The translations under genes and the position numbers were made by a program. The notes beneath the pieces were generated by a model, which did not search any database, was not told the DNA's origin, and worked only from the letters and a program-made list of their open reading frames with translations. Of a stretch of 64,000 bases of DNA, positions 52,162-62,096 are shown in pieces. This DNA is from UBA8337 sp937907245 (GTDB lineage Bacteria > Pseudomonadota > Alphaproteobacteria > RS24), in assembly GCA_965219485.1 (NCBI GenBank), contig OZ244774.1, forward strand, positions 310,001 to 374,000, in the 5' to 3' direction. Position 1 is the stretch's first letter, and every line of letters starts with the position of its first letter.

Positions 52162-53691
52162 ATGATTGCCGATTTTATCCGTATTTTGCGCGCTGCCGAC
52201 ATTCAGGTGTCGCCAGCCGAAGCCATTGATGCGGCGGCGGTGATTGAGGAAATGGGCCTTGGTGAGCGGCGTTTGCTGAAACATGCGCTGGGTCATACTT
52301 TGGCCAAAACGCAGTTTGAGAAACAGGCTTTCGACGAATGTTTCGATGTCTATTTCAGGCCGCCCGAGATGGATATGGGCGAGGGGGCGGCTGCATCCGA
52401 TAATCCCGACGCGGAGGCGCCCGAACAAGACACGTCATCGCAAGATAGCGCAGGCGATGCCACAGATGCGGATGCCTCCGATGCCTCCGATGGAGATGAG
52501 GGCTCCGATGGCTCCGATGCGCAAGAGAGCCAGACAGGCGACCAGCCTGGAGACCCAACGGGCGAGGCCAAGAAGAACAGCAAAAAATCGGGCGACCCTG
52601 CCAATGATAAAAACGGCGAGGGCGAAGCGGAAGCAGAGGTTTCGTCTCTCATCGATATGTTGACCCAAAAAGATACCGCGGCCTTGCAAGCGGCTATCTC
52701 TGAGGCGTCGCAAAAAGTTGGGCTGGCGGACGCCAAATTATTCACGCAGCAGGGTATGTTTTCGCGCCGCATTATGGAATCCATGGGGCTGTCTCTGCTC
52801 GACGCGCATATTCGTCAATTAGAAGATAATGGCGAGACCGGCAAGGCAGAGGGGCTGCGCGAAGGGCGCGGGCAATTATTTGAAGCTGTGTTTGATTTTG
52901 TCGAACGCCAAATTGCCATGCGAACTAAAAATGCAGGGCGACTGCTGCGCGAGGATGCTTTGTCGCGCATTCGCCTATCGAACCTCGACCGCTCGGACAT
53001 GAAAATTATGCGTGGGCTTATTCAGCGCCTCGCCAAACGATTGGCTTCGCGCCACTCACGCCAACGCAAGAAATCGCGTCGGGGCATGCTGGATATTCGT
53101 CGCACCATGCGCCGCAATGTGGCCTATGACGGCAATTTGTTTGAGCTATCTTGGCGCCGAACTAAAGTCGAGCGGCCTAAGCTTCTGGTCTTATGCGATG
53201 TATCGGGTTCCGTGGCGGCTGTGTCTCAGTTCTTCTTGATGTTTCTTTATAGCCTGGATGAGGTGATGCCCAAGACGAGAAGTTTTGTTTTCTCCAATCG
53301 GGCGGGCGAAATATCCGACATGATGCGCGAAGGCGATATGGACCAGGTGATGGAAAAAGCCTTGCGCGAGTTTGGCGGCGGTTCCACCGACTATGGCATG
53401 TCGATGATGGATTTTGCGGAAGCGACGCTCGACACCATCGACCACCGCACGACGGTGATGATTTTGGGCGATGCCCGCTCCAATTATGGCGACCCAGGAC
53501 ATTTGGTTTTAAAAGAAATGCACGAGCGCGCGCGCCGTGTGATTTGGCTAAACCCGGAAGGGGAAAGCAGTTGGGGCACTGGCGATAGCGAGATGAAACG
53601 CCTTGGCGCCTATTGCACGCACAAGCAGGTTTGCAACTCGGTCAAACATGTTGAACGCGTATTAGACGACTTATTACGTTTGAGCACGTAA
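52162..53691 (+). CDS. VWA domain protein (CoxE-like), MoxR partner
   Basis: 509 residues: an N-terminal helical region, a strongly acidic low-complexity linker (about 70-150, Asp/Ser/Ala-rich, encoded by Cys-Thr-rich and 9-bp repeat tracts), then a von Willebrand A domain with MIDAS DVSGS (LVLCDVSGSVAAVSQF) and STDYGMSMMDF. It co-occurs with a MoxR ATPase in many bacteria and is thought to act as its target adaptor. The function of this pair in its host is not known to me. Confidence 0.9.
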   Translation: MIADFIRILRAADIQVSPAEAIDAAAVIEEMGLGERRLLKHALGHTLAKTQFEKQAFDECFDVYFRPPEMDMGEGAAASDNPDAEAPEQDTSSQDSAGDATDADASDASDGDEGSDGSDAQESQTGDQPGDPTGEAKKNSKKSGDPANDKNGEGEAEAEVSSLIDMLTQKDTAALQAAISEASQKVGLADAKLFTQQGMFSRRIMESMGLSLLDAHIRQLEDNGETGKAEGLREGRGQLFEAVFDFVERQIAMRTKNAGRLLREDALSRIRLSNLDRSDMKIMRGLIQRLAKRLASRHSRQRKKSRRGMLDIRRTMRRNVAYDGNLFELSWRRTKVERPKLLVLCDVSGSVAAVSQFFLMFLYSLDEVMPKTRSFVFSNRAGEISDMMREGDMDQVMEKALREFGGGSTDYGMSMMDFAEATLDTIDHRTTVMILGDARSNYGDPGHLVLKEMHERARRVIWLNPEGESSWGTGDSEMKRLGAYCTHKQVCNSVKHVERVLDDLLRLST

Positions 53692-53695
53692 AGGT

Positions 53696-55114
53696 TTAGC
53701 GCGGCAGGACGCTCTCGCCCATCAAGAAGAAGTCCACCTCGCGGGCGCATTGACGACCCTCGCGAATGGCCCAAACCACCAGCGATTGACCGCGACGCAT
53801 ATCGCCACAAGCAAAGACTTTTTTGCGCGAGCTCTCGTAAGTAGCCGTGTCGGCCGCCACGTTCCCGCGAGCGTCTTTTTCTAGCGCCAGCTCTTCCACC
53901 AAACCATCATGGATTGGGTGAACAAAGCCCATCGCCAAAAGAACCAAATCGGCTTTCAGCTCAAACTCGGAGCCGGGGATGTCTTGCATTTTCTCGTCAA
54001 CTTTAACGCACTGAATGGCGGTAACTTTGCCGTCTTCGCCCATCACTTTTTTGGTCATGACGGAGAAGTCTCGGATGGCGCCTTCTTCTTGGCTGCTCGA
54101 CGTGCGCATTTTCAGCGGCCAATCTGGCCAGGTCATGCCTTTGTCTTCTTTTTCAGGTGGCATCGGCATAATTTCAAGCTGTGTCACCGAGGTGGCACCT
54201 TGGCGAAAGCTCGTGCCAATGCAATCGGAGCCGGTGTCACCACCGCCGATAACCACTACGTTTTTGTCTTTGGCAAGAATAGGCTCAATGTCGCCCAAGT
54301 CTTCTTGCCCGACGCGGCGGTTTTGTTGCGGCAGGAAGTCCATAGCGTAATGCACGCCGTCCAGCTCCCGACCTGCCACTGGCAAATCGCGCGGTACTTC
54401 AGAGCCACCCGAAAGAATAAGCGCATCATGTTTGGCTTCTAGCTCGGCAGCCGTTACATCGACACCGACATTAACCCCATAATGGAAGGTCACGCCTTCG
54501 GCCTGCATTTGCTCGGCGCGGCGGTCGATACTGTGTTTTTCCATTTTGAAATCGGGAATGCCATAGCGCAAGAGACCGCCAGCTTTCGCGTTTTTTTCAT
54601 AAACATGTACATCATGTCCGGCGCGCGCCAATTGTTGCGCGGCCGCCATGCCAGCCGGGCCACCGCCAATAATGCCAACCGATTTTCCGGTTTTATGTTC
54701 TGGGATTTTCGGCAAAATCCAACCTTCTTCCCAGCCGCGATCGACGATGGCGCATTCGACCGATTTAATGGTCACAGGGTTATCGTCGATGTTTAATGTG
54801 CATGCCGCCTCGCAAGGGGCAGGGCAAATGCGGCCTGTAAACTCTGGGAAATTATTCGTTGAGTGCAGATTGGCCAAAGCCGCTTGCCAGTCGCCTGTGT
54901 AAACCAAGTCGTTCCAATCTGGAATTTGGTTGTTTACAGGACAGCCATTATGACAATAGGGCACACCACAATCCATGCAGCGCGAAGCCTGCTGTTTGAG
55001 ATCTTTCTCGTCTAGCGGCACAGTAAATTCGTTGAAGTTTTGCAACCGATCCTGGGTTGGCAAATACTGACGGTCTTGACGATCTAATTCTAGAAACGCG
55101 GTTGGTTTACCCAT
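53696..55114 (-). CDS. gltD: Glutamate synthase small subunit
   Basis: 472-residue flavoprotein subunit that hands NADPH electrons to GltB. Iron-sulfur cysteines CMDCGVPYCHNGCPVN and CPAPCEAACTLN are N-terminal, then FAD motif GIIGGGPAGMAAAQQLARAG and NADPH motif VVVIGGGDTGSDCIG. The start is the ATG one base after the gltB stop (SD AGGAGAG in the gltB tail), not the longer upstream frame. Operon gltB-gltD on the minus strand. Confidence 0.95.
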   Translation of the reverse strand: MGKPTAFLELDRQDRQYLPTQDRLQNFNEFTVPLDEKDLKQQASRCMDCGVPYCHNGCPVNNQIPDWNDLVYTGDWQAALANLHSTNNFPEFTGRICPAPCEAACTLNIDDNPVTIKSVECAIVDRGWEEGWILPKIPEHKTGKSVGIIGGGPAGMAAAQQLARAGHDVHVYEKNAKAGGLLRYGIPDFKMEKHSIDRRAEQMQAEGVTFHYGVNVGVDVTAAELEAKHDALILSGGSEVPRDLPVAGRELDGVHYAMDFLPQQNRRVGQEDLGDIEPILAKDKNVVVIGGGDTGSDCIGTSFRQGATSVTQLEIMPMPPEKEDKGMTWPDWPLKMRTSSSQEEGAIRDFSVMTKKVMGEDGKVTAIQCVKVDEKMQDIPGSEFELKADLVLLAMGFVHPIHDGLVEELALEKDARGNVAADTATYESSRKKVFACGDMRRGQSLVVWAIREGRQCAREVDFFLMGESVLPR

Positions 55115-55115
55115 T

Positions 55116-58100
55116 TTACTCTCCTGCGGCTGGCTGAACGCGAGTGTCTTGCGCAGCCATTTCATTGAGGGCACGACGGTATTCGGTCGGCATTACTTTG
55201 TGGAATTTTGGCAGATAAGTTTCCCAATCAGCCAGAATGTCCTGCGCTCGTTTGGAATTTGTGTATCGCGCATGATTTTCCAATAGCGTGTGCAGACGCG
55301 CGGCGTCTTCACTCAGCATATCGGCTTTAAGATTGGTCAACTGGGTAGTTGCATCGCCGGTAATTGGCTCCAGCTCCACCATGGCCATATTGCAGCGGCT
55401 TTCGAAATCGCCTGCCTCGTCCAGCACATAAGCGATACCACCTGACATGCCAGCAGCAAAGTTGCGGCCGGTTTCGCCCAGCACAACCACACAGCCGCCA
55501 GTCATATATTCGCAGCAATGATCGCCCGCGCCTTCGACAACCGCAATGGCGCCAGAGTTGCGAACGCCAAAGCGTTCGCCCGCGACGCCGCGGAAATAGC
55601 ACTCGCCATCGACCGCACCGTAAAGCACGGTGTTGCCAACAATAATGCTGTTTTCTGGCACAATGGCGCTCTCGGCCGGAGGGTAAATCGCGATGCGACC
55701 GCCCGATAGGCCTTTGCCGACATAGTCATTGGCTTCCCCTTCCAGCTCCAGCGAAATGCCGCGAGCCAGGAACGTGCCAAAGCTTTGCCCTGCCGTGCCG
55801 TTTAATTTAATCGAGATGGTGTCATCTGGAAGACCCGCATGGCCATAGCGCAAGGCCAGCTCGCCCGACAGCATGGTTCCCGCAGAGCGGTCGATATTGC
55901 TGATTTTGGTTTCAATTTGGACGGGCTTCTTATCGTCGAGCGCAGGCATGGCCTGTTCGATGAGCTTGCGATCTAGAATATCGAAAATGGGATGTTCTTG
56001 CGCTTGCGTACGGTAAACCGGGCTTTCGCTTTCTATTTTGGTGAACATGCGGGTGAAGTCGAGACCTTCCGCTTTCCAATGGTTAAGCGCTTCGCGTGTG
56101 TCCAGCAAATCACTTTGGCCGATGATGTCATCTAACTTGGTGAAGCCCATTTCAGCCAGCAGTTCGCGCACCTCTTCAGCAATAAAGAAGAAGTAATTAA
56201 TCACATGCTCTGGCTGTCCGGTGAAGCGCTTGCGCAAAGTTTCGTTTTGCGTGGCAATGCCGACAGGGCAGGTGTTCAAATGGCATTTGCGCATCATGAT
56301 GCAACCAGCGGCAATGAGCGGTGCGGTCGAGAAACCAAATTCATCGGCCCCCAGAAGCGCGCCAATAATCACATCGCGACCGGTACGCAAGCCGCCGTCT
56401 ACTTGCACGGTAATGCGTGAGCGTAAGTCGTTGAGCACTAAAGTTTGATGCGTTTCAGCCAAGCCGATTTCCCAGGGGCTGCCAGCGTGTTTGATAGAGG
56501 TGAGCGGGCTTGCGCCTGTGCCCCCTTCGAAGCCAGAAATTGTGACGTGGTCTGCACGCGCTTTCGATACGCCAGCCGCAACCGTGCCAACACCCACTTC
56601 AGAGACTAGTTTCACCGACACATCGGCGCGTGGATTGGCATTTTTCAGATCGAAAATAAGCTGTGCCAAATCTTCGATAGAGTAAATGTCATGGTGCGGT
56701 GGTGGGGAAATTAGGCCTACCCCTGGCGTCGAGTGACGCACAGCCGCAATGCGCTGGTCTACTTTGTGACCTGGCAATTGGCCGCCCTCACCGGGCTTGG
56801 CCCCTTGTGCCATTTTAATTTGAATCATATCCGAATTGGCCAAATACTCCGCCGTCACGCCAAAGCGGCCAGACGCCACTTGCTTGATGGCCGAGCGCTT
56901 GCTGTCGCCATTTTCCATCGGCTGGAAACGATGGGTTTCTTCGCCGCCTTCGCCAGTGTTGGATTTACCGCCGAGACGGTTCATCGCCACAGCTAGGGTT
57001 TCATGCGCTTCTGGGCTAATCGAGCCAAGCGACATGGCGCCTGTGGCAAAACGTTTGACGATGCTCTCAACGCTTTCAACCTCGTCGATGGACACCGGCT
57101 TACGACCTGCGTCTTCTGCCACGCGGATTTTAAACAGACCGCGCAAGGTGAGTAAGTTTTCGTCTTGTTGGTTCACTTGGCGGGCGTAATCGCGATATTG
57201 ATCGCGGCTATTACCACGCACGGCATGTTGGAGTGCGCCGACGGTGCCGGCGTTCCAGACATGGTCTTCGCCGCGCACGCGAACGGCATATTCTCCGCCG
57301 ACGTCGAGCGTGTTGCGAAGCACGTCATCATCGGTAAAGGCGCTGGTATGACGGCGCACGGTTTCTTCCGCAACTTCGTCAAGGCCAATGCCTTCGATGC
57401 TGGTGGCTGTGCCTGTGAAGTAAGCATCAATAAAGCTTTGCGCTAGGCCAATGGCGTCAAAAATTTGCGCGCCGCAATACGACTGATAGGTCGAGATGCC
57501 CATTTTGGACATAACTTTGCGCAAGCCCTTGCCAGACGCCTTCACGAACTGGGCATGGCCTTGTTCCCGGGTCAAATCGAGTTCCAAACGCTCCCGCAAT
57601 TGGTCAACCGTGTCAAAAGCCAGATACGGATTAATCGCTTCGGCACCAAAGCCTGCGAGGCAAGCAAAATGGTGAATTTCGCGCGCTTCGCCGGTTTCAA
57701 TCACGAGGCCTGCAGAGGTGCGAAGCCCTTTGCGAATGAGGTGGTGATGCACAGCCGCCGTTGCCAATAGGGCAGGCACCGCAATGCGGCTCTGGCTGGT
57801 GGCGCGGTCGGATAAGACGAGGATGTTTTCATGGCCGTTGGAAATGGCGTTCTCGGCTTCTTCGCATAAGGCGTCGAGGCGCGCTTTCAGGCCCTTGTTG
57901 CCTTCTTCGGCGGCCCACGTCATGTCTAAAGTAATGGCATGGAAGTCATTGTCTTCAATGTCGGAGATGCGACGGATTTTTTCCAAATCATCATTCGACA
58001 AAATAGGTTGAGCCACCTCGAGACGCTTGACGCCTGACGAGCCTTCCAAATCTAGCAAGTTCGGGCGCGGCCCAATGAAAGACACCAAAGACATCACCAA

Positions 58101-59765
58101 TTCTTCGCGGATGGGATCGATGGGGGGATTGGTCACTTGCGCGAAAATCTGTTTGAAATAGGTGTAAAGCGGCTTCGATTTATTCGACAAAGCTGATGGC
58201 GGTGTATCCGTGCCCATCGAGCCCGTGCCTTCTTCGCCATTGGCGAGCATGGGGGTGATGAGGAATTTCAAATCTTCTTGGCTATAGCCAAAAGCGCGCT
58301 GCTGCTCGAGCAGTGACATTTGGGAATGCACATGCGCTTCGCCTTTTGGGGCTGGCAATTCTTCGAGTTTGATTTGCGTGCGCGCCAGCCATTCGGCGTA
58401 AGGGTGCGAGCCCGATAGGTCTGCTTTAATCTCGGCATCGGAAATAATGCGGCCTTCTTCAAGGTCGATAAGCAGCATGCGGCCAGGTTGGAGGCGCCAT
58501 TTTTCAATGATTTTTTCTTCCGCCGCAGGCAAAACGCCCATTTCGGAAGCCATGACCACGCGGTCATCGGAGGTTACATAATAACGTGCCGGACGCAGAC
58601 CATTGCGGTCGAGCGTTGCGCCGATTTGGCGACCGTTCGAGAACGCTACCGCAGCCGGGCCATCCCATGGCTCCATCAGGGCCGCATTATACTCGTAAAA
58701 TGCGCGACGGTCTTCATCCATCATAGGATTGCCGGCCCAAGCTTCTGGGATTAGCATCATCATGGCGTGAGCTGGCGAATAGCCGCCCATCACGAGAAGC
58801 TCTAGCGCATTGTCAAAGCTCGCGCTGTCCGATTGGCCGGTCTCGATGAGCGGCCAGAGTTTTTCTAGGTCATCGCCCAATAGTTCAGATGCCAGCGTTT
58901 TATGGCGTGCGGCCATCCAGTTTACATTGCCGCGCACTGTGTTGATCTCGCCATTGTGGCAAATCATGCGGAAAGGCTGGGATAGCGACCACGTCGGGAA
59001 AGTATTGGTAGAGAAGCGTTGGTGAACCAGCGCCATGGCCGAGACCGTGTCGGGGTCGCGCAAATCATCATAAAACGGGCCAAGCTGGCTCGACAAAAGC
59101 AGGCCTTTGTAAAGCACTGTGTAGCAAGACATCGACGGGATATAGAAGAAGTCTTTGGCTTCTGGCATAGCGGCGGCAGATACGGACAATTCGATTAGGC
59201 GGCGGATAACAAATAGGTCGCGCTCGAAAGCCATTTGGTCTTCGCCTTTGGCGTTGGCGATAAAGACCTGGCGGATAACCGGCTCGGTTGGAACGATGGA
59301 ATAGCCGAGGTCAGAATTATCGACCGGCACATCGCGCCAGCCCAAAAACCTATGTCCTTCTTCGGTAATTTTGGCTTCAACGGTTTTTTCAATCGTTGCG
59401 CGCGTGCTGTCGTCGGGTGGCAAGAAGAACATGCCGACGCCATATTGGCCTTCGGCTGGAAGCGTGATGTCGATGGCGGCCGTTACTTTGCGCATAAAAG
59501 CGTCTGGCATTTGAATGAGCATGCCTACGCCGTCACCAGCTTTCGGGTCGGCGCCTACGGCACCGCGGTGTTCTAGGTTTTCTAGAATGGTCAGACCATC
59601 GCGCACGATGTCGTGGCTTTTGACGTTTTTAATATGCGCGACAAAACCAATGCCACAAGCGTCATGCTCGTTGGCCGGATTATACAAACCTTGGGCTGCG
59701 GGCAGGCCATTGCGCACGGCTTTGCCGTTTGCGGATTTGGTCATATTTTTAGGCTGCTTTGTCAT
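55116..59765 (-). CDS. gltB: Glutamate synthase large subunit
   Basis: 1549-residue subunit: after a short propeptide the mature enzyme begins at the Cys of CGIGFVAHIK (residue 37), the class II amidotransferase nucleophile; then the central and FMN-binding TIM-barrel domains (GAKPGEGGQLPG, GFEGGTGASPLTSIKHAG), the [3Fe-4S] cluster cysteines in CIMMRKCHLNTCPVGIA, and a C-terminal GXGXG domain. It makes glutamate from glutamine and 2-oxoglutarate. It is followed by gltD. Long leader upstream, about 600 bp to the next gene. Confidence 0.97.
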   Translation of the reverse strand: MTKQPKNMTKSANGKAVRNGLPAAQGLYNPANEHDACGIGFVAHIKNVKSHDIVRDGLTILENLEHRGAVGADPKAGDGVGMLIQMPDAFMRKVTAAIDITLPAEGQYGVGMFFLPPDDSTRATIEKTVEAKITEEGHRFLGWRDVPVDNSDLGYSIVPTEPVIRQVFIANAKGEDQMAFERDLFVIRRLIELSVSAAAMPEAKDFFYIPSMSCYTVLYKGLLLSSQLGPFYDDLRDPDTVSAMALVHQRFSTNTFPTWSLSQPFRMICHNGEINTVRGNVNWMAARHKTLASELLGDDLEKLWPLIETGQSDSASFDNALELLVMGGYSPAHAMMMLIPEAWAGNPMMDEDRRAFYEYNAALMEPWDGPAAVAFSNGRQIGATLDRNGLRPARYYVTSDDRVVMASEMGVLPAAEEKIIEKWRLQPGRMLLIDLEEGRIISDAEIKADLSGSHPYAEWLARTQIKLEELPAPKGEAHVHSQMSLLEQQRAFGYSQEDLKFLITPMLANGEEGTGSMGTDTPPSALSNKSKPLYTYFKQIFAQVTNPPIDPIREELVMSLVSFIGPRPNLLDLEGSSGVKRLEVAQPILSNDDLEKIRRISDIEDNDFHAITLDMTWAAEEGNKGLKARLDALCEEAENAISNGHENILVLSDRATSQSRIAVPALLATAAVHHHLIRKGLRTSAGLVIETGEAREIHHFACLAGFGAEAINPYLAFDTVDQLRERLELDLTREQGHAQFVKASGKGLRKVMSKMGISTYQSYCGAQIFDAIGLAQSFIDAYFTGTATSIEGIGLDEVAEETVRRHTSAFTDDDVLRNTLDVGGEYAVRVRGEDHVWNAGTVGALQHAVRGNSRDQYRDYARQVNQQDENLLTLRGLFKIRVAEDAGRKPVSIDEVESVESIVKRFATGAMSLGSISPEAHETLAVAMNRLGGKSNTGEGGEETHRFQPMENGDSKRSAIKQVASGRFGVTAEYLANSDMIQIKMAQGAKPGEGGQLPGHKVDQRIAAVRHSTPGVGLISPPPHHDIYSIEDLAQLIFDLKNANPRADVSVKLVSEVGVGTVAAGVSKARADHVTISGFEGGTGASPLTSIKHAGSPWEIGLAETHQTLVLNDLRSRITVQVDGGLRTGRDVIIGALLGADEFGFSTAPLIAAGCIMMRKCHLNTCPVGIATQNETLRKRFTGQPEHVINYFFFIAEEVRELLAEMGFTKLDDIIGQSDLLDTREALNHWKAEGLDFTRMFTKIESESPVYRTQAQEHPIFDILDRKLIEQAMPALDDKKPVQIETKISNIDRSAGTMLSGELALRYGHAGLPDDTISIKLNGTAGQSFGTFLARGISLELEGEANDYVGKGLSGGRIAIYPPAESAIVPENSIIVGNTVLYGAVDGECYFRGVAGERFGVRNSGAIAVVEGAGDHCCEYMTGGCVVVLGETGRNFAAGMSGGIAYVLDEAGDFESRCNMAMVELEPITGDATTQLTNLKADMLSEDAARLHTLLENHARYTNSKRAQDILADWETYLPKFHKVMPTEYRRALNEMAAQDTRVQPAAGE

Positions 59766-60269
59766 CGCGCTGCCATCCTCATTCTAGGCTCCAGTGGAGC
59801 GACGCGCCCATATAGGCCGATTTGATTCTCGGCCCTGAGCGCAGTGTGAAACTTTTAAAATGTCCCCTCATTTGGGAACAATGGCTTTTGTCTGCAGACT
59901 TGCCGAAGCAGCCCGTCCGACGGGCCGCCGAAGGCTTTCGCCAGTGAGTGCATAATATAGGCGCAAGCAGGGTAAGATTTCAAGCAAATTGGTCAGCTAT
60001 ATTGACCTAATTTTCCATCTATTCACATAGCTGAAACAAGAAAAATGGCAGTTTTCTGGGTTTCTTTGGAAAGGTCAGACCTGCGCCGCCCCGCGCCGCA
60101 TGGTCGCACGAGGAGGGCGCACGAGGAGGGGTCGCTTGCGGGCGCGCGGCGTAAAATGATTATCGGTTGAAAACATTGGCTCGAATACTCGCCATACAGA
60201 CCCTATGGTTGACTTCACTTTTTCCCGAGTGCTTTCAAGCACGCAATCCAAGGCAGAAAATTGGCAAGC
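59766..60269. other. gltB upstream region without a gene
   Basis: No credible ORF. Visible elements: palindrome GTCTGCAGAC at 59890-59899, hairpin CCCGT-CCG-ACGGG near 59920, and a perfect 13-bp tandem duplication CGCACGAGGAGGG at 60105-60130. A gltB promoter should lie here but no box stands out. Confidence 0.7.
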
Positions 60270-60318
60270 AAAAACCCGGCCGCGCACCTAGGTGGGAGGA
60301 ACCTAAAGCGCGGCCGGG
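60270..60318 (-). terminator. Terminator of the Hsp20 gene
   Basis: On the minus strand CCCGGCCGCGC, a 22-base loop, GCGCGGCCGGG (11-bp stem), followed by TTTTT. It lies about 40 bases past the Hsp20 stop. Confidence 0.85.
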
Positions 60319-60358
60319 GTCTTGGTCGTTTTGCATTTCCAAAAGGCTGTCGGAGGGG

Positions 60359-60820
60359 TTAGGCAGCCTTTAGGGTTTTTGCAATATTGATTTTACGCGG
60401 CCGTTCGGCTTCGGGGATTTCGCGCTCTAAAGCAATATGCAGTAAGCCTTTATCTAGCTCGGCGTGGACGACTTTTACATTGTCGGCCAATTGAAAGCAG
60501 CGCTCGAAATTGCGCGCGGCAATGCCCCGATAAAGATAATGACTATCGTCTGCGGCTGGTTGGTCGGCATTGGGGGCTGTGGTGCCCCGAATGCTGAGCG
60601 TGCCGCCTTTTTGCTCAATGTCGATTTCATCTTCGCCAAAACCAGCTACCGCCATAGAGATACGGTAATTTGTTTCATTGAGCCGCTCGACATTATAGGG
60701 CGGGTAAGACTGGTTTTTATTGGCACTGGTTTGGGGCGCATTGAGCGCATCAAATAGGCCAGCCAGACGGTCAAAACCAATGGTCGAGCGGTATAGGGGG
60801 GTTAAATCAAAATGTGTCAT
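60359..60820 (-). CDS. Hsp20/alpha-crystallin family small heat-shock protein
   Basis: 153-residue small heat-shock protein, IbpA-like: an N-terminal region (MTHFDLTPLYRSTIGFDRLAGLFDAL), an alpha-crystallin domain with VERLNETNYRISMAVAGFGEDEIDIEQKGGTLSIRG and the conserved GIAARNFERCFQLADNVKV, and LLHIALEREIPE. It holds unfolded proteins for refolding. Start is the ATG after AAGGAGATGAAA; the frame extends upstream. The mRNA leader can fold as a ROSE-type thermometer and the promoter resembles sigma-32 sites. Confidence 0.93.
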   Translation of the reverse strand: MTHFDLTPLYRSTIGFDRLAGLFDALNAPQTSANKNQSYPPYNVERLNETNYRISMAVAGFGEDEIDIEQKGGTLSIRGTTAPNADQPAADDSHYLYRGIAARNFERCFQLADNVKVVHAELDKGLLHIALEREIPEAERPRKINIAKTLKAA

Positions 60821-60917
60821 TTTCATCTCCTTCATGAGAAGCAAGAAACCGCAATCAGCCCTCTATAGGCACTGATATTTGGCGGTTTAGACGTCACACC
60901 ATTGTGACCTCTAGACC
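60821..60917 (-). promoter_or_regulatory. ROSE-type RNA thermometer in the Hsp20 leader
   Basis: On the minus strand, hairpin I is GGTCTAGAGGTCACA ... TGTGACGTCTAAACC (60884-60917), then a second stem around ATCAG ... CTGAT, then TTGCTTC-TCAT-GAAGGAGA, in which a UUGCU segment pairs with AGGAG of the SD with a G opposite G, the ROSE hallmark. At high temperature the SD opens. Position just ahead of hsp20 agrees. Confidence 0.8.
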
Positions 60918-60919
60918 GG

Positions 60920-60948
60920 AGATGGGAATAAAAAAAGGTCTTTCAAAG
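60920..60948 (-). promoter_or_regulatory. Sigma-32 (RpoH) type promoter of hsp20
   Basis: On the minus strand, CTTTGAAA (-35) is followed 13 bases later by TCCCATCT (-10), close to the RpoH consensus CTTGAAA ... CCCCATNT, placing transcription just before ROSE hairpin I. Confidence 0.7.
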
Positions 60949-60960
60949 TCTTGAAATTGA

Positions 60961-61124
60961 GAAATTTTTACCTAATCGGAGGCCGTAAAAAGCCGCCTCT
61001 TAATTGCCTCTGCTGGCGACAATAAATGCGCGATTTAGCGGCAACTTTGGAAGCCGAGCTTGCCAAAGGGTCTCGGCTTCGCGCATGATGGGGGGAGCGA
61101 AATAGAAAAACATGAGAAACGATT
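60961..61124. other. Intergenic stretch between hsp20 promoter and hydrolase
   Basis: Contains a small stem GAGGC ... GCCTC near 60979-60999; otherwise nothing notable. The plus-strand hydrolase promoter is presumably here. Confidence 0.5.
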
Positions 61125-62096
61125 ATGAGCGTAGAAATATCCTGGGACGCCCCTGCTGAATTTGTCGAAGCCGCCACAAACCCAACCCCCGCCAATGCGC
61201 AAGTTGGGTATCTCAAGGTTCGCGATGGCGCCGTTTTGCGCGGCGCGGTTTTTACACCCGAAACGCCGCGAGGCACGATTGTGCTGATGACCGGCTATTC
61301 GGAATATATCGAGAAATATTTTGAGACAGTGTCTGATTTAATGGCGCTTGGCTATTGTGTGGTGATGCCAGAGTGGCGCGGCCATGGCCTTTCAGAAGGG
61401 CGTGGCAAGGAACACACGCGCCTGCATTTGACTGATTTTGATATCAATCTGCGCGACCTTGAAGATCGTTGGGAACGCTTGGTAGCGCCCCTGCCGAGGC
61501 CGCATTTAGGCTTGGCCCATTCTATGGGTGGGCAGATTTCTTTGCGCGCGGCGAAGGCGCATCCTGAGTGGTTTGAAGCCTTGGCGCAATGTGCGCCGAT
61601 GCATGGAATTTCTTTGCCGCTGCCGCTAAATATTTTGTTGCGAGGCGTCATGAGCGTTTATCGGGTATTGGGAAAAAGTGATAGCTGGAACCCATTTGTG
61701 CCCCCAAGCGAGCATCCTGTCGATGCCAAAACCAATCACGTAACCTATGATTTAAAGCGCTTTCGGCGTGGCGAGAAACTGGTCCTGCAAGAGCCGCGGT
61801 TGCAAATTAATGGCGCTAGCCTGGGGTGGATGCGCGCCGCTTTTACAGCGATGAAAAACAGCAAAAAACCAGCCTATCTTAGCACTATCTCCACGCCGCT
61901 TTATATTGGCACAGCAGAAGATGAAGCGCTGGTCGACAATGCGGCGCATGAGCATGTGTTGAAACATGTGCAAAATGGGCAGGGTGATTTTTATCCCAAG
62001 GCACGCCATGAGTTGCTGATGGAAAAAAATGCGACGCGCAAAGCGTTTTTGAAAAACATCGAAGCCTTTTACAAGGCGCATTCGAGCGTTTCTTAG
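61125..62096 (+). CDS. Alpha/beta-hydrolase, lysophospholipase/monoacylglycerol lipase-like
   Basis: 323-residue serine hydrolase. The nucleophile elbow is LGLAHSMGGQISLRAA (GxSxG as HSMGG), the oxyanion/HG-like segment is GTIVLMTGYSEYIEKYFE, and the late acid and His are in ATEDEALVDNA-like and KARHELLMEK stretches. It fits the PldB/monoacylglycerol lipase branch, cytoplasmic. Its stop TAG is in the first unit of a 12-bp array. Substrate unassigned. Confidence 0.87.
   Translation: MSVEISWDAPAEFVEAATNPTPANAQVGYLKVRDGAVLRGAVFTPETPRGTIVLMTGYSEYIEKYFETVSDLMALGYCVVMPEWRGHGLSEGRGKEHTRLHLTDFDINLRDLEDRWERLVAPLPRPHLGLAHSMGGQISLRAAKAHPEWFEALAQCAPMHGISLPLPLNILLRGVMSVYRVLGKSDSWNPFVPPSEHPVDAKTNHVTYDLKRFRRGEKLVLQEPRLQINGASLGWMRAAFTAMKNSKKPAYLSTISTPLYIGTAEDEALVDNAAHEHVLKHVQNGQGDFYPKARHELLMEKNATRKAFLKNIEAFYKAHSSVS

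Noticed and set aside
60075..60287. 70-codon minus-strand frame between gltB and hsp20
   Set aside because: Its start region lies in the hsp20 terminator and its composition is that of noncoding GC-rich sequence.
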